DNA of 64,000 bases from Clostridium tertium. Lineage in GTDB: Bacteria > Bacillota > Clostridia > Clostridiales > Clostridiaceae. A program made the translations under genes and the position numbers. Positions 41,765 to 51,294 of the stretch are shown here, one piece after another (the first letter of the stretch is position 1; each line of letters begins with the position of its first letter). Under the pieces are notes generated by a model. The model had not been told where the DNA came from, made no database searches, and saw only the letters and a list, made by a program, of their open reading frames with translations. The stretch lies in contig NZ_JAGGJY010000001.1 of the NCBI RefSeq assembly GCF_017873245.1, positions 62,001 to 126,000 on the forward strand, read 5' to 3'.

Positions 41765-43567
41765 ATGAGTGAATCAAAGGTATTGAAAAAAAGAGAAGAA
41801 ATAGAAAATAAGTATAAGTGGAAGGTAGATAAAATATTTTCAACTGATGAAGAGTGGGAAAAAACTTTTGAGGAGTTAAAAAAAGAAGCGCCATCACTTA
41901 AGGATTTTGAAGGAAAGTTAAATGATGAAGAAAATATTCTAGGCTACTTAAATAAATATGTAGATTTAGGTATAAAGGCTGAAACAGTATATGTATATGC
42001 ACATTTAAAGTGTGATGAAGACACATCAAATCCTAAATATCAATCTATGATGAATAAGGTAGATTCTTATATGGCAGAATTTGCATCATATACAGCATAT
42101 TTTGTACCAGAAATATTGTCATTAGAGGATGATTTTATAAGAAATACTATAAATACTAATGAAAAGCTAAAGATGTATTCATTTATGTTTGAAGATATAT
42201 TAAAAGAAAAACCTCATATTTTAAGTAAAGAGCAAGAAGAACTATTAGCACAAGTTTCAGATTGTTTAGATGCTCCAGACTCAATTCACAATATGCTTAC
42301 AAATGCAGATATGAAGTTTGGAGATATATTGGATGAGGATGGTAAAAAGGTAGAATTAACAGAAGGTAATTATTCAGGATTTATAAAAAGTAAAGATAGA
42401 AAAGTAAGAGAAGAAGCATTTAAAACATTATTTAAGTCATATAAAGATTTAGAAAATACTTTTGCAACTACATTAACAAGTTCAATAAAGAACTTTAATT
42501 TTAGTGCAAAAGTTAGAAAATATAATTCTGCACTAGAAGCTTCATTAAAGCCAAATGATATACCGCTAGAAGTTTATAAGAATTCTTTAAAAACTATAGA
42601 TGAAAATTTAAAATCTCTTCATAGATATGTAGCATTAAAGAAACAACTACTAGGATTAAATGAAATGCATATGTATGATTTATATGTTCCAGTTATTGAA
42701 ATACCTAAAGAGCATATAGAATTTAATAGTGCTGTAGATATGGTTTTAGAAGGATTAAAACCATTAGGAGATGAATATTTAAATATATTTAAAGGTGGAG
42801 TTGAAGAAGGCTGGATAGATATATATCAAAACAAAGGTAAAAGAGGAGGAGCTTATTCTTGGGGTGGATATAAAACAATGCCATATGTTTTATTAAACTA
42901 TAATTATGAGTTGCATGATGTGTCTACGTTAGCTCATGAAATGGGCCACTCTATTCATTCTTATTATTCAAGAAAAGAGCAACCATATATTTATGCAGGA
43001 TATACACTATTTTGTGCAGAAGTAGCATCAACTACTAATGAAGCACTTCTAATACATCATTTAATAAATAAAGAAACAGATAAGAAGAAAAAATTATATT
43101 TAATAAATCAAGAATTAGAGCAAATAAGAACAACTGTATTTAGGCAACTTATGTTTGCAGAGTTTGAATTATATACTCATGAAAGCTTAGAAAAAGGAAT
43201 ACCTTTAACAGCTGAAGATTATAATAAAGCATGGCATGAGTTAAATGTTAAGTATTTTGGACCAGATATGATAGTTGATGAAGAAATTAATATTGAATGG
43301 GCAAGAATACCACATTTTTATTCTGATTTCTATGTTTATCAATATGCAACTGGATATGCTGCGGCATCAGCTTTTGCAAAATCAATATTGGAAGGAAAAG
43401 AAGATGCAGTTCCGAGGTATATAGAATTTTTAAAGAGTGGTGGTAGCAATTATCCAATAGAAATTTTAAAGAAGGCTGGAGTTGATATGACTACTTCAAG
43501 ACCTTTAGAAGCAACTATAGAAAGATTTAATGAACTTCTGGATATGCTAGATAAAGAAATTAATTAA
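41765..43567 (+). CDS. pepF: Oligoendopeptidase F (M3 family)
   Basis: A 600-residue cytosolic zinc peptidase that degrades short peptides. An N-terminal helical PepF domain (about 110-180) precedes the M3 catalytic domain. HExxH is His391-Glu-Met-Gly-His395 in LAHEMGHSIHS, and the third zinc ligand Glu is in FCAEVASTTNEALL. The C-terminal YVYQYATGYAAASAFA lid with substrate tyrosines is intact. Length is normal. Confidence 0.95.
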   Translation: MSESKVLKKREEIENKYKWKVDKIFSTDEEWEKTFEELKKEAPSLKDFEGKLNDEENILGYLNKYVDLGIKAETVYVYAHLKCDEDTSNPKYQSMMNKVDSYMAEFASYTAYFVPEILSLEDDFIRNTINTNEKLKMYSFMFEDILKEKPHILSKEQEELLAQVSDCLDAPDSIHNMLTNADMKFGDILDEDGKKVELTEGNYSGFIKSKDRKVREEAFKTLFKSYKDLENTFATTLTSSIKNFNFSAKVRKYNSALEASLKPNDIPLEVYKNSLKTIDENLKSLHRYVALKKQLLGLNEMHMYDLYVPVIEIPKEHIEFNSAVDMVLEGLKPLGDEYLNIFKGGVEEGWIDIYQNKGKRGGAYSWGGYKTMPYVLLNYNYELHDVSTLAHEMGHSIHSYYSRKEQPYIYAGYTLFCAEVASTTNEALLIHHLINKETDKKKKLYLINQELEQIRTTVFRQLMFAEFELYTHESLEKGIPLTAEDYNKAWHELNVKYFGPDMIVDEEINIEWARIPHFYSDFYVYQYATGYAAASAFAKSILEGKEDAVPRYIEFLKSGGSNYPIEILKKAGVDMTTSRPLEATIERFNELLDMLDKEIN

Positions 43568-43579
43568 TAAAAGATTAAT

Positions 43580-43610
43580 AAGCAATTGGTAAACAAAATG
43601 CCAATTGCTT
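43580..43610 (+). terminator. Terminator after pepF
   Basis: AAGCAATTGG pairs with CCAATTGCTT over an 11-nt loop, followed by ATTACTATT. Confidence 0.75.
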
Positions 43611-43639
43611 ATTACTATTCAAATGATAGGGGGATATAG

Positions 43640-44617
43640 GTGGAGAAGTTTGAAAAAGTATTTTTTAATTCAATAACTAAGGAATTAAAATTCTTTATGA
43701 GGGATTATTATAGTAATTATCATAATAAAAATAAATGGATAGGATTATTAGATTTAGATGAAGTAATGGTTGGAGTTATAGTAGTAAAGGATTCAGATGA
43801 AGAAGTTGACTTTAATGAAGCAAGAGAATATCTAGCAAAATCATTAAATAAGCCATTTATCTTAAATTTAATAATTCTAACTTCAGGAGAATATATAAAT
43901 TATGGAGAAAGTAATTATAATAAATTAATATTTTCTTTAAAAGAAAGAAAAATAATATATTGTAGTAATGGATCTAAGGCGTTTATTCCAATTATAGATT
44001 ATATAGTGAATATAGATAGTAAAAGAAGGATAAGCTTTAAGGAATATAAAGTTACATATACAATAATTATTTTAAATATTTTATTATATTTAATTGAAGT
44101 TATTAAATCCAGAAATTTAATTGATATTGATATTTATACCTTAATTCAAATGGGCGCAAAAGTTAATGTTCTAATTAATAGTGGGGAAATATATAGATTA
44201 TTAACATCTGCTTTTTTACATGGTGGAATAATTCATATATTCTTTAATATGAGTGCGCTTAATATCATAGGAAGAGAAGTCGAAGCTGTATATGGAAGTA
44301 AGAGATATATAGCAATTTATGTTATATCAGCTTTAGGTGGATCTGTGGTTAGTTATTTATTTAAGCCTAATAGTATATCTGTAGGTGCATCAGGTGCAAT
44401 ATTTGGACTCTTAGGAGCAATGCTTATATTTGGATTAAAAGAAAGAGATAAAATTGGAAAGCAATATATGAAAAATATATTAGAGACTATAGGATTGAAT
44501 GTTATTATAGGTATAACTATTCCGAATATAGATAATTTTGCTCATTTAGGTGGATTGATTCTTGGAACAATAACTTCATTTATATTATTTAAAAAGAAAA
44601 ATTTTAAGATTAATTAG
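43640..44617 (+). CDS. Rhomboid family intramembrane serine protease
   Basis: A 325-residue protein: a soluble N-terminal domain (1-135), then six or seven helices. The catalytic dyad is Ser251 in GASGAIFG and His302 in AHLGG; HGGIIHIFFNMSAL holds the oxyanion asparagine. The layout resembles B. subtilis GluP/YqgP, which has an N-terminal cytosolic domain; this one lacks the C-terminal TPR region. It cleaves membrane proteins; substrates unknown. The start is GTG after AGGGGGA. Confidence 0.9.
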   Translation: MEKFEKVFFNSITKELKFFMRDYYSNYHNKNKWIGLLDLDEVMVGVIVVKDSDEEVDFNEAREYLAKSLNKPFILNLIILTSGEYINYGESNYNKLIFSLKERKIIYCSNGSKAFIPIIDYIVNIDSKRRISFKEYKVTYTIIILNILLYLIEVIKSRNLIDIDIYTLIQMGAKVNVLINSGEIYRLLTSAFLHGGIIHIFFNMSALNIIGREVEAVYGSKRYIAIYVISALGGSVVSYLFKPNSISVGASGAIFGLLGAMLIFGLKERDKIGKQYMKNILETIGLNVIIGITIPNIDNFAHLGGLILGTITSFILFKKKNFKIN

Positions 44618-44705
44618 TTAATATTTAGTAAACAATATTTATAAAGTAAAAATAAATTTTTAAATTTGTTATAATTATCAGTATTAAATTCTAGGAGTGA
44701 TATCA

Positions 44706-45329
44706 TTGAAGAATAAAGAAAATAAGAATGAATTTATATTAGCAGTTATTTTTACTTTACTACTAATAATAACTGCTATATACGATTTTATGGTAAGGGA
44801 TGGAGAAAAGCTTTTTAGAATAGGACTTACATTTGTAACTATAGTAGGAGCATATTTATTATATATAAAGAGCTTTCTTAAGGGATCTAGAATTATATAC
44901 TATATAAATATGAGTTTTATATTCTTATCAATGTATTTAGCAAGTGTTTGGGATTTTTATTCAATAACTAATTATGATAAATTTTTGCACTTATTATCTG
45001 GTGCTATAATTGCTATAATTGGATATGTTTTATTTTTATATTTAACTAATGAAAAATCAAGAAAAGAAATGAACCCGCTTATTTCAGTTATGTTTGTTAT
45101 ATTATTTGCAACAGCTGCAGCAGGAACCTGGGAAATATGGGAGTTTACAACAGATTCTTTATTTGGACTTCATGCTCAAAATGGTAGTTTAAATGATACT
45201 ATGTGGGATATAATATGTGGAACTGTGGTTGGGATAATAACAGCTATTCCAATATATATGTATAGCAAAGGTAAAGATATAAAAATAATAAAGTATATAA
45301 TAGATGATGTAGAAAAAAGTAGAAAATAA
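44706..45329 (+). CDS. Multi-span membrane protein, resembles DUF2238/YjdF
   Basis: A 207-residue protein with about six helices. DKFLHLLSGAIIAIIGY and AGTWEIWEFTTDSLFG, followed by LNDTMWDIICGTVVG, resemble the His/Glu/Asp motifs of DUF2238 (YjdF) proteins, whose function is not known. The TTG start is chosen because AGGAG lies eight bases upstream; a GTG nine bases earlier overlaps that site. Its ending is positively charged. Confidence 0.65.
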   Translation: MKNKENKNEFILAVIFTLLLIITAIYDFMVRDGEKLFRIGLTFVTIVGAYLLYIKSFLKGSRIIYYINMSFIFLSMYLASVWDFYSITNYDKFLHLLSGAIIAIIGYVLFLYLTNEKSRKEMNPLISVMFVILFATAAAGTWEIWEFTTDSLFGLHAQNGSLNDTMWDIICGTVVGIITAIPIYMYSKGKDIKIIKYIIDDVEKSRK

Positions 45330-45352
45330 ATTTTATTAAATAAATTATTATA

Positions 45353-45414
45353 ATTTAAGTACAGGTTATAAAGATTATTTTTTTATTAGTAATATTTATA
45401 ATCTGTACTTAAAT
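45353..45414. other. Long imperfect inverted repeat between membrane protein and gdhA
   Basis: AATTTAAGTACAG and CTGTACTTAAATT form the base of a stem that continues inward to about 20 bp with one G-U, with a 22-nt AT-rich loop. There is no T-run on the plus strand after it, so it could be a weak terminator or a stabilising hairpin. Confidence 0.55.
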
Positions 45415-45506
45415 TCGTTACATAATAAAATTTATATAATGATTTTTAAATGTTTTCAAATTTTTAAAATAATATGAAAATGCGTATAAAATTATTAAAT
45501 TAATAA

Positions 45507-46940
<1,434 letters not shown>

Positions 46941-46980
46941 TCTCAAAAATAGCAACCCCTATTTTAAGATTATTAATAAG

Positions 46981-47027
46981 AAGTCACTTAGTTTTAAGTT
47001 AATACTATAAGCTAAGTGGCTTTTATA
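46981..47027 (+). terminator. Terminator after gdhA
   Basis: AAGTCACTTAG pairs with CTAAGTGGCTT (one G-U) over a 20-nt AT-rich loop, followed by TTATATTTT. The remaining gap to the next gene (about 450 bases) is AT-rich and holds only the repeat at 47291. Confidence 0.7.
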
Positions 47028-47290
47028 TTTTAATAGTATAAATTTTATAAAGATATAAAGAAAATTATTAATAAAAGGAAACCATCAACAATATATTTAT
47101 TTAGGGTAAAAAAATTAGGGAATTATTACATAAGCATATTATTTATATATGTTATTTATATAGGATAAAATAATATATATAAATAATTATTTGGTATTTG
47201 ATAAACTGAGTAATTGAAATATATAATTAGAATTATTATTTTAGTAATTCTAATGAAAAATTAAATAATATGTAATTACAATTTTTATAA

Positions 47291-47331
47291 TATATTACTA
47301 GTTTTAATTACTTAGATTATTAATTGAAGCA
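47291..47331 (+). repeat. Intergenic repeat copy 1
   Basis: Matches 36 of 41 positions with 49204-49244; the common core includes AGTTTTAATTA and ATTATTAATTGAAGCA. This copy lies about 150 bases before the glycosyltransferase start. Confidence 0.6.
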
Positions 47332-47479
47332 CGCTGGATTAATATAATATTAATGAATTTTTAAGATTTCTACACTTGATTTTTTACCCCTATTAGAATA
47401 TATTTAATAAAGATGTCAAAGATAATGTTCAAAAATAGTAATACAAGGAAAATTTCCTTTATTTATAGGAGTGGATGTA

Positions 47480-48874
47480 ATGGAAGAGATTATTTTTACT
47501 GTGACAGGTGCATTTCAGATTGTTGTCTTTGCAATAATGATGTATTATTTCATATTAGCTTTTTTTGGATTAAGAAGAAAAGCAGAAAAGAAAAATTATA
47601 CACCTACAAAAAAGTTTGCAATGATAGTTGCAGCTCATAATGAGGAAGTTGTTATTGGAAAGTTAATAGAGAGTATGCTAAATCAGGATTATCCGAGAGA
47701 ACTTTTTGATGTTTTTGTTATTGCAGATAATTGTGATGATAACACTGCAAAAATAGCAAGAAAATATGGAGTCTATGTTTATGAAAGATTCAATAAAGAG
47801 CAAAAGGGTAAAGGATATGCATTAGAATGGATGTTTGATAAAATATTCAAAATGCAAAAGAAATATGATGCAGTTGCAGTATTTGATGCTGATAATTTAG
47901 TATCAAAAAATTGGTGTAAAGAAATAAATTCAAAAATGATAGAAGGTTATAAAGTAGTACAAGGCTATATAGATAGTAAAAATCCTAATGACTCATGGAT
48001 AGCTACTTCTTATTCAATAGCATTTTGGACACAAAATAGAATGTATCAATTAGCAAGAGCAAATGTTGGATTATCAAATCAAATTGGTGGAACAGGATTT
48101 GCTATAGACACAGATATTTTAAAGAAGTTTGGTTGGGGAGCTACATGCTTAACTGAAGACTTAGAATTTAGTTGTAAATTAGTTTTAAATGGCGAAAAAG
48201 TAGGTTGGGCTCATGATGCAATAATTTATGATGAAAAGCCATTAACATTAAAACAATCATGGGTACAAAGAAGAAGATGGATGCAAGGATTTACAGATGT
48301 AGCATCTAGATATTTTGTTAAACTTGTCAAAAAAGGCATCAAAGAAAGAAAATGGTTTGTTTTAGATTGTGCTTTATATGTTATACAGCCGTTCTTTACT
48401 TTAATGATTGGTATATCAGCAGTATTAAGCTTTATTCAAGGCATGAGCCCAGAAGGACTTAATATCTTTTTAATTAGTTATTTAACAGGAGATGTTTTCT
48501 TTAAAGTTATTGGTATTATGCAATTTTTAATTACTCCTTTAATTATGAGATTAGATAAAAAGATATCACCTGGACTTTTTGTAATGCTTATATTCTATTC
48601 TCTAAGTGTATTTATATTACCTGTATTTGCTACGAAGGCAGAAAATTATGCAACAGTTTTATTAATAGACATAGTTTATAATTTGGCGTTCTTATTAGCT
48701 ACAGCATTATTCTTAGGTAAAAAGAAACTTATTTTATTCTTTAGATTCTTATTATATTCATTATATACATTAACATGGATACCAATTACAATAGAAGGTA
48801 TAATAAGAAAGAATAATAAGGAATGGAATCCGACTAAGCATGTTAGAAATATAGAAATTTGTGATGTTCAGTAA
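47480..48874 (+). CDS. Family 2 processive-type glycosyltransferase
   Basis: A 464-residue membrane glycosyltransferase: one N-terminal helix (about 5-28), a GT-A domain with VAAHNEEVVIGKLIESML, DADN and CLTEDLEF motifs, the QRRRWMQG product-binding motif (around 267-274), and four or five C-terminal helices. This is the layout of polysaccharide synthases such as PgaC or BcsA-like proteins. Product unknown; no polysaccharide export genes are adjacent, so it may glycosylate lipid. ATG behind AGGAG is chosen over the overlapping GTG nine bases upstream. Confidence 0.85.
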   Translation: MEEIIFTVTGAFQIVVFAIMMYYFILAFFGLRRKAEKKNYTPTKKFAMIVAAHNEEVVIGKLIESMLNQDYPRELFDVFVIADNCDDNTAKIARKYGVYVYERFNKEQKGKGYALEWMFDKIFKMQKKYDAVAVFDADNLVSKNWCKEINSKMIEGYKVVQGYIDSKNPNDSWIATSYSIAFWTQNRMYQLARANVGLSNQIGGTGFAIDTDILKKFGWGATCLTEDLEFSCKLVLNGEKVGWAHDAIIYDEKPLTLKQSWVQRRRWMQGFTDVASRYFVKLVKKGIKERKWFVLDCALYVIQPFFTLMIGISAVLSFIQGMSPEGLNIFLISYLTGDVFFKVIGIMQFLITPLIMRLDKKISPGLFVMLIFYSLSVFILPVFATKAENYATVLLIDIVYNLAFLLATALFLGKKKLILFFRFLLYSLYTLTWIPITIEGIIRKNNKEWNPTKHVRNIEICDVQ

Positions 48875-48877
48875 TTA

Positions 48878-48923
48878 AAAGAGCTGTTATAAAACTACTA
48901 AAATAGTTTTATAACAGCTCTTT
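48878..48923 (+). terminator. Strong terminator after the glycosyltransferase
   Basis: A perfect 20-bp stem (AAAGAGCTGTTATAAAACTA with its complement ending GCTCTTT) and 6-nt loop; T-rich beyond. Confidence 0.85.
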
Positions 48924-48971
48924 AAATATGTAAAGAGGATTATAAATATTTTTAAATTTTAAATTCTTTTA

Positions 48972-49011
48972 CGAACGTTTGTTTGACTTTTTTGATATAA
49001 AGATTTATATT
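48972..49011 (+). promoter_or_regulatory. Candidate LexA-box promoter far upstream of the topoisomerase genes
   Basis: CGAACGTTTGTTTG (48972-48985) matches the Gram-positive SOS box form GAAC-N4-GTTY. It overlaps TTGACT (48983-48988), which with a 17-base spacer and TATATT (49006-49011) makes a plausible promoter. The resulting leader would be about 310 bases. Right half-site is GTTT rather than GTTC, so binding is uncertain. Confidence 0.45.
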
Positions 49012-49203
49012 TTTATTTGTAAGTTAATTATGATAAAATTAAAAAGATTATATAGGTTACAATAAAGCTTTAAGGCTTAAATAATTAATTTAAGTAATCG
49101 ATATTATAAAATAAATTTAATGTTTGAGTAACTTATATTAAAAAATATTAGTATGTATGATTTCAATTTAAATTTTAATTAAATAAGTATGTTGGCTATT
49201 TAA

Positions 49204-49244
49204 TATACAATTAGTTTTAATTATTTACATTATTAATTGAAGCA
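49204..49244 (+). repeat. Intergenic repeat copy 2
   Basis: Second copy of the 41-base repeat also seen at 47291-47331, here about 80 bases before the topoisomerase subunit B start. The surrounding 450-base gap holds only this, the candidate promoter at 48972 and AT-rich sequence. Confidence 0.6.
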
Positions 49245-49324
49245 TATATATATATTGAATATGGATGGTTAAACTAATTAAAAGATCTTGGTTTGACGTA
49301 TTAATAGTGATTTTGGAGGTTTGT

Positions 49325-51274
49325 ATGAACGAAGATTTAATGAAAGGATATGATGTTACTGATTTAACTTCCTTAGAAAAATTGGAGCCAGTTAGAATAA
49401 GACCGGGGATGTATATAGGCTCTACAGGAACAAAGGGATTACATCATTGTGTTTGGGAAGTTTTAGATAATTCTATAGATGAAATATCCAATGGGTATGG
49501 AGATAAGGCTACAATTGTTATAAACAAAGATAAAAGTATTACAGTTATTGATAATGGAAGAGGAATCCCAACAGGCATTCACCCAATTAAAAAGAAGTCA
49601 GGAGTAGAGATGGTTTTTACAGAACTACATACTGGTGGAAAGTTTAATAATAAAAATTATAAAACTTCTGGGGGATTACATGGTGTAGGAGCAGCTGTTG
49701 TGAATGCTTTATCATCATGGTTAGAGGTTGAAGTACATCAAAATGGAAATATATATAAGCAAAGGTTTGGATATGCTTATGATAAAGAATTAAAGAGAGA
49801 TATGCCTGGAACACCTATAACAAAGCTTGAGGTAGTTGGAAAAACTAAAAATACAGGTACTAAAGTTACTTTTATGCCAGACAAAGAAGTCTTTTCAAGT
49901 GTTGACTTTAAAATTGATGTAATTGATGAAAGGCTACAAGAATTAGCATTCCAAAATAAAGGAATACATCTAGAGTTAATAGACTTAAGAAAAGAAGAAG
50001 AATTTAGAAAAGAATATTATTCTGAAAGGGGACTTTTAGATTTTATAGAATATTTAAATGAAAGTAAGACTACACTTCATCAAGTTCCAATTTACTTTGA
50101 AGGAGAAAGAGTAGTTAATAATATACAAATGTTTGGGGAATTATGTATTCAATTCACAGATTCATCAACAGAAAATATAGCTAGTTATGTTAATAATATT
50201 CCTACTACAGAAGCAGGAACTCATGAAACAGGATTTAAAACAGGAATGACTAGAGCCTTTAAAGAAGGTGCTAAGAAACTTGGACTTGTGAAGGAAAAGG
50301 ATAAGGATTTTGAAGGTGACGATTTAAGAGAAGGTATGACTGCTATCATAAGAATTAAAATAACTAATCCTATGTTCGAAGGTCAAACAAAGACTAAACT
50401 AGGTAGTACTGAAGCATATACTATGATGAATGACTTGGCATACACTAAGTTTAGCGAATGGATCGAAGATAACAAAGAAGTTGCAACTATGCTTATAAAT
50501 AATGCACTTCAAGCAGCCCAAAGAAGAGAAAAAATTAAAAAAATTAATGAAGCTGAAAAGAAAAAGGTAGGAAAAGGTGCTGCGCCACTTGCAGGTAAGG
50601 TTGCGGTTTGTACTTTGAAAGATAATACAGTAAATGAATTTATAGTAGTTGAGGGAGATTCAGCTGGTGGTTCTGCAAAACAAGCAAGAGATAGAAGATT
50701 CCAAACTATAATGCCTTCAAAAGGTAAGATAATGAATACAGAAAAACAAAAGTTAGAAAATGTTTTAGCTTCAGAGGAGTTAAAGATATTTAATACAGCT
50801 TTAGGAACAGGAACTTTAGACAATTATAAAGAAGAAGATTTAAAGTATGACAAAATAATAATAATGAGTGATGCTGATGTAGATGGATATCATATAAGAA
50901 CTTTATGGATGACATACATATATAGATATATGAGACCTTTAATTGCAAATGGTCATTTATATTTAGCACAACCACCACTATATAAAGTATATAAAACAGT
51001 TAAAGGAAAAGAAGTTCATAAATATGCTTATAGTGATGAGGAACTTGAAAATGTAAAAAAAGAAATTGGTAAAGGTGCACTTATACAAAGATATAAAGGG
51101 CTTGGTGAAATGAATCCAGATCAATTATGGCAAACTACATTAAATCCAGAAACAAGAACTCTACTTCAAGTAACTATTGAAGATGCTGCTAAAGCTGAAA
51201 AAATGGTTTCTTTACTGATGGGGGATATAGTTGAACCAAGAAAAACTTATATGTACAAATATGGAGAATTTTAA
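49325..51274 (+). CDS. parE: Type II DNA topoisomerase subunit B (ParE/GyrB)
   Basis: A 649-residue GHKL ATPase and Toprim protein. LDNSIDEISNGY, DNGRGIPTGIHP and GGLHGVGAAVVNALS form the ATP site; Toprim motifs are VEGDSAGGSA (about 443) and DADVDGYHIRTL (about 515), and QRYKGLGEMNP is conserved. The lack of recF or dnaA next to it and the unusual subunit A argue for topoisomerase IV rather than the oriC-linked gyrase, but I cannot exclude gyrase. ATG behind GGAGG is chosen; an upstream in-frame start lies in the leader. Confidence 0.85.
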   Translation: MNEDLMKGYDVTDLTSLEKLEPVRIRPGMYIGSTGTKGLHHCVWEVLDNSIDEISNGYGDKATIVINKDKSITVIDNGRGIPTGIHPIKKKSGVEMVFTELHTGGKFNNKNYKTSGGLHGVGAAVVNALSSWLEVEVHQNGNIYKQRFGYAYDKELKRDMPGTPITKLEVVGKTKNTGTKVTFMPDKEVFSSVDFKIDVIDERLQELAFQNKGIHLELIDLRKEEEFRKEYYSERGLLDFIEYLNESKTTLHQVPIYFEGERVVNNIQMFGELCIQFTDSSTENIASYVNNIPTTEAGTHETGFKTGMTRAFKEGAKKLGLVKEKDKDFEGDDLREGMTAIIRIKITNPMFEGQTKTKLGSTEAYTMMNDLAYTKFSEWIEDNKEVATMLINNALQAAQRREKIKKINEAEKKKVGKGAAPLAGKVAVCTLKDNTVNEFIVVEGDSAGGSAKQARDRRFQTIMPSKGKIMNTEKQKLENVLASEELKIFNTALGTGTLDNYKEEDLKYDKIIIMSDADVDGYHIRTLWMTYIYRYMRPLIANGHLYLAQPPLYKVYKTVKGKEVHKYAYSDEELENVKKEIGKGALIQRYKGLGEMNPDQLWQTTLNPETRTLLQVTIEDAAKAEKMVSLLMGDIVEPRKTYMYKYGEF

Positions 51275-51294
51275 TTATAGGATGGAGAAAAAAT

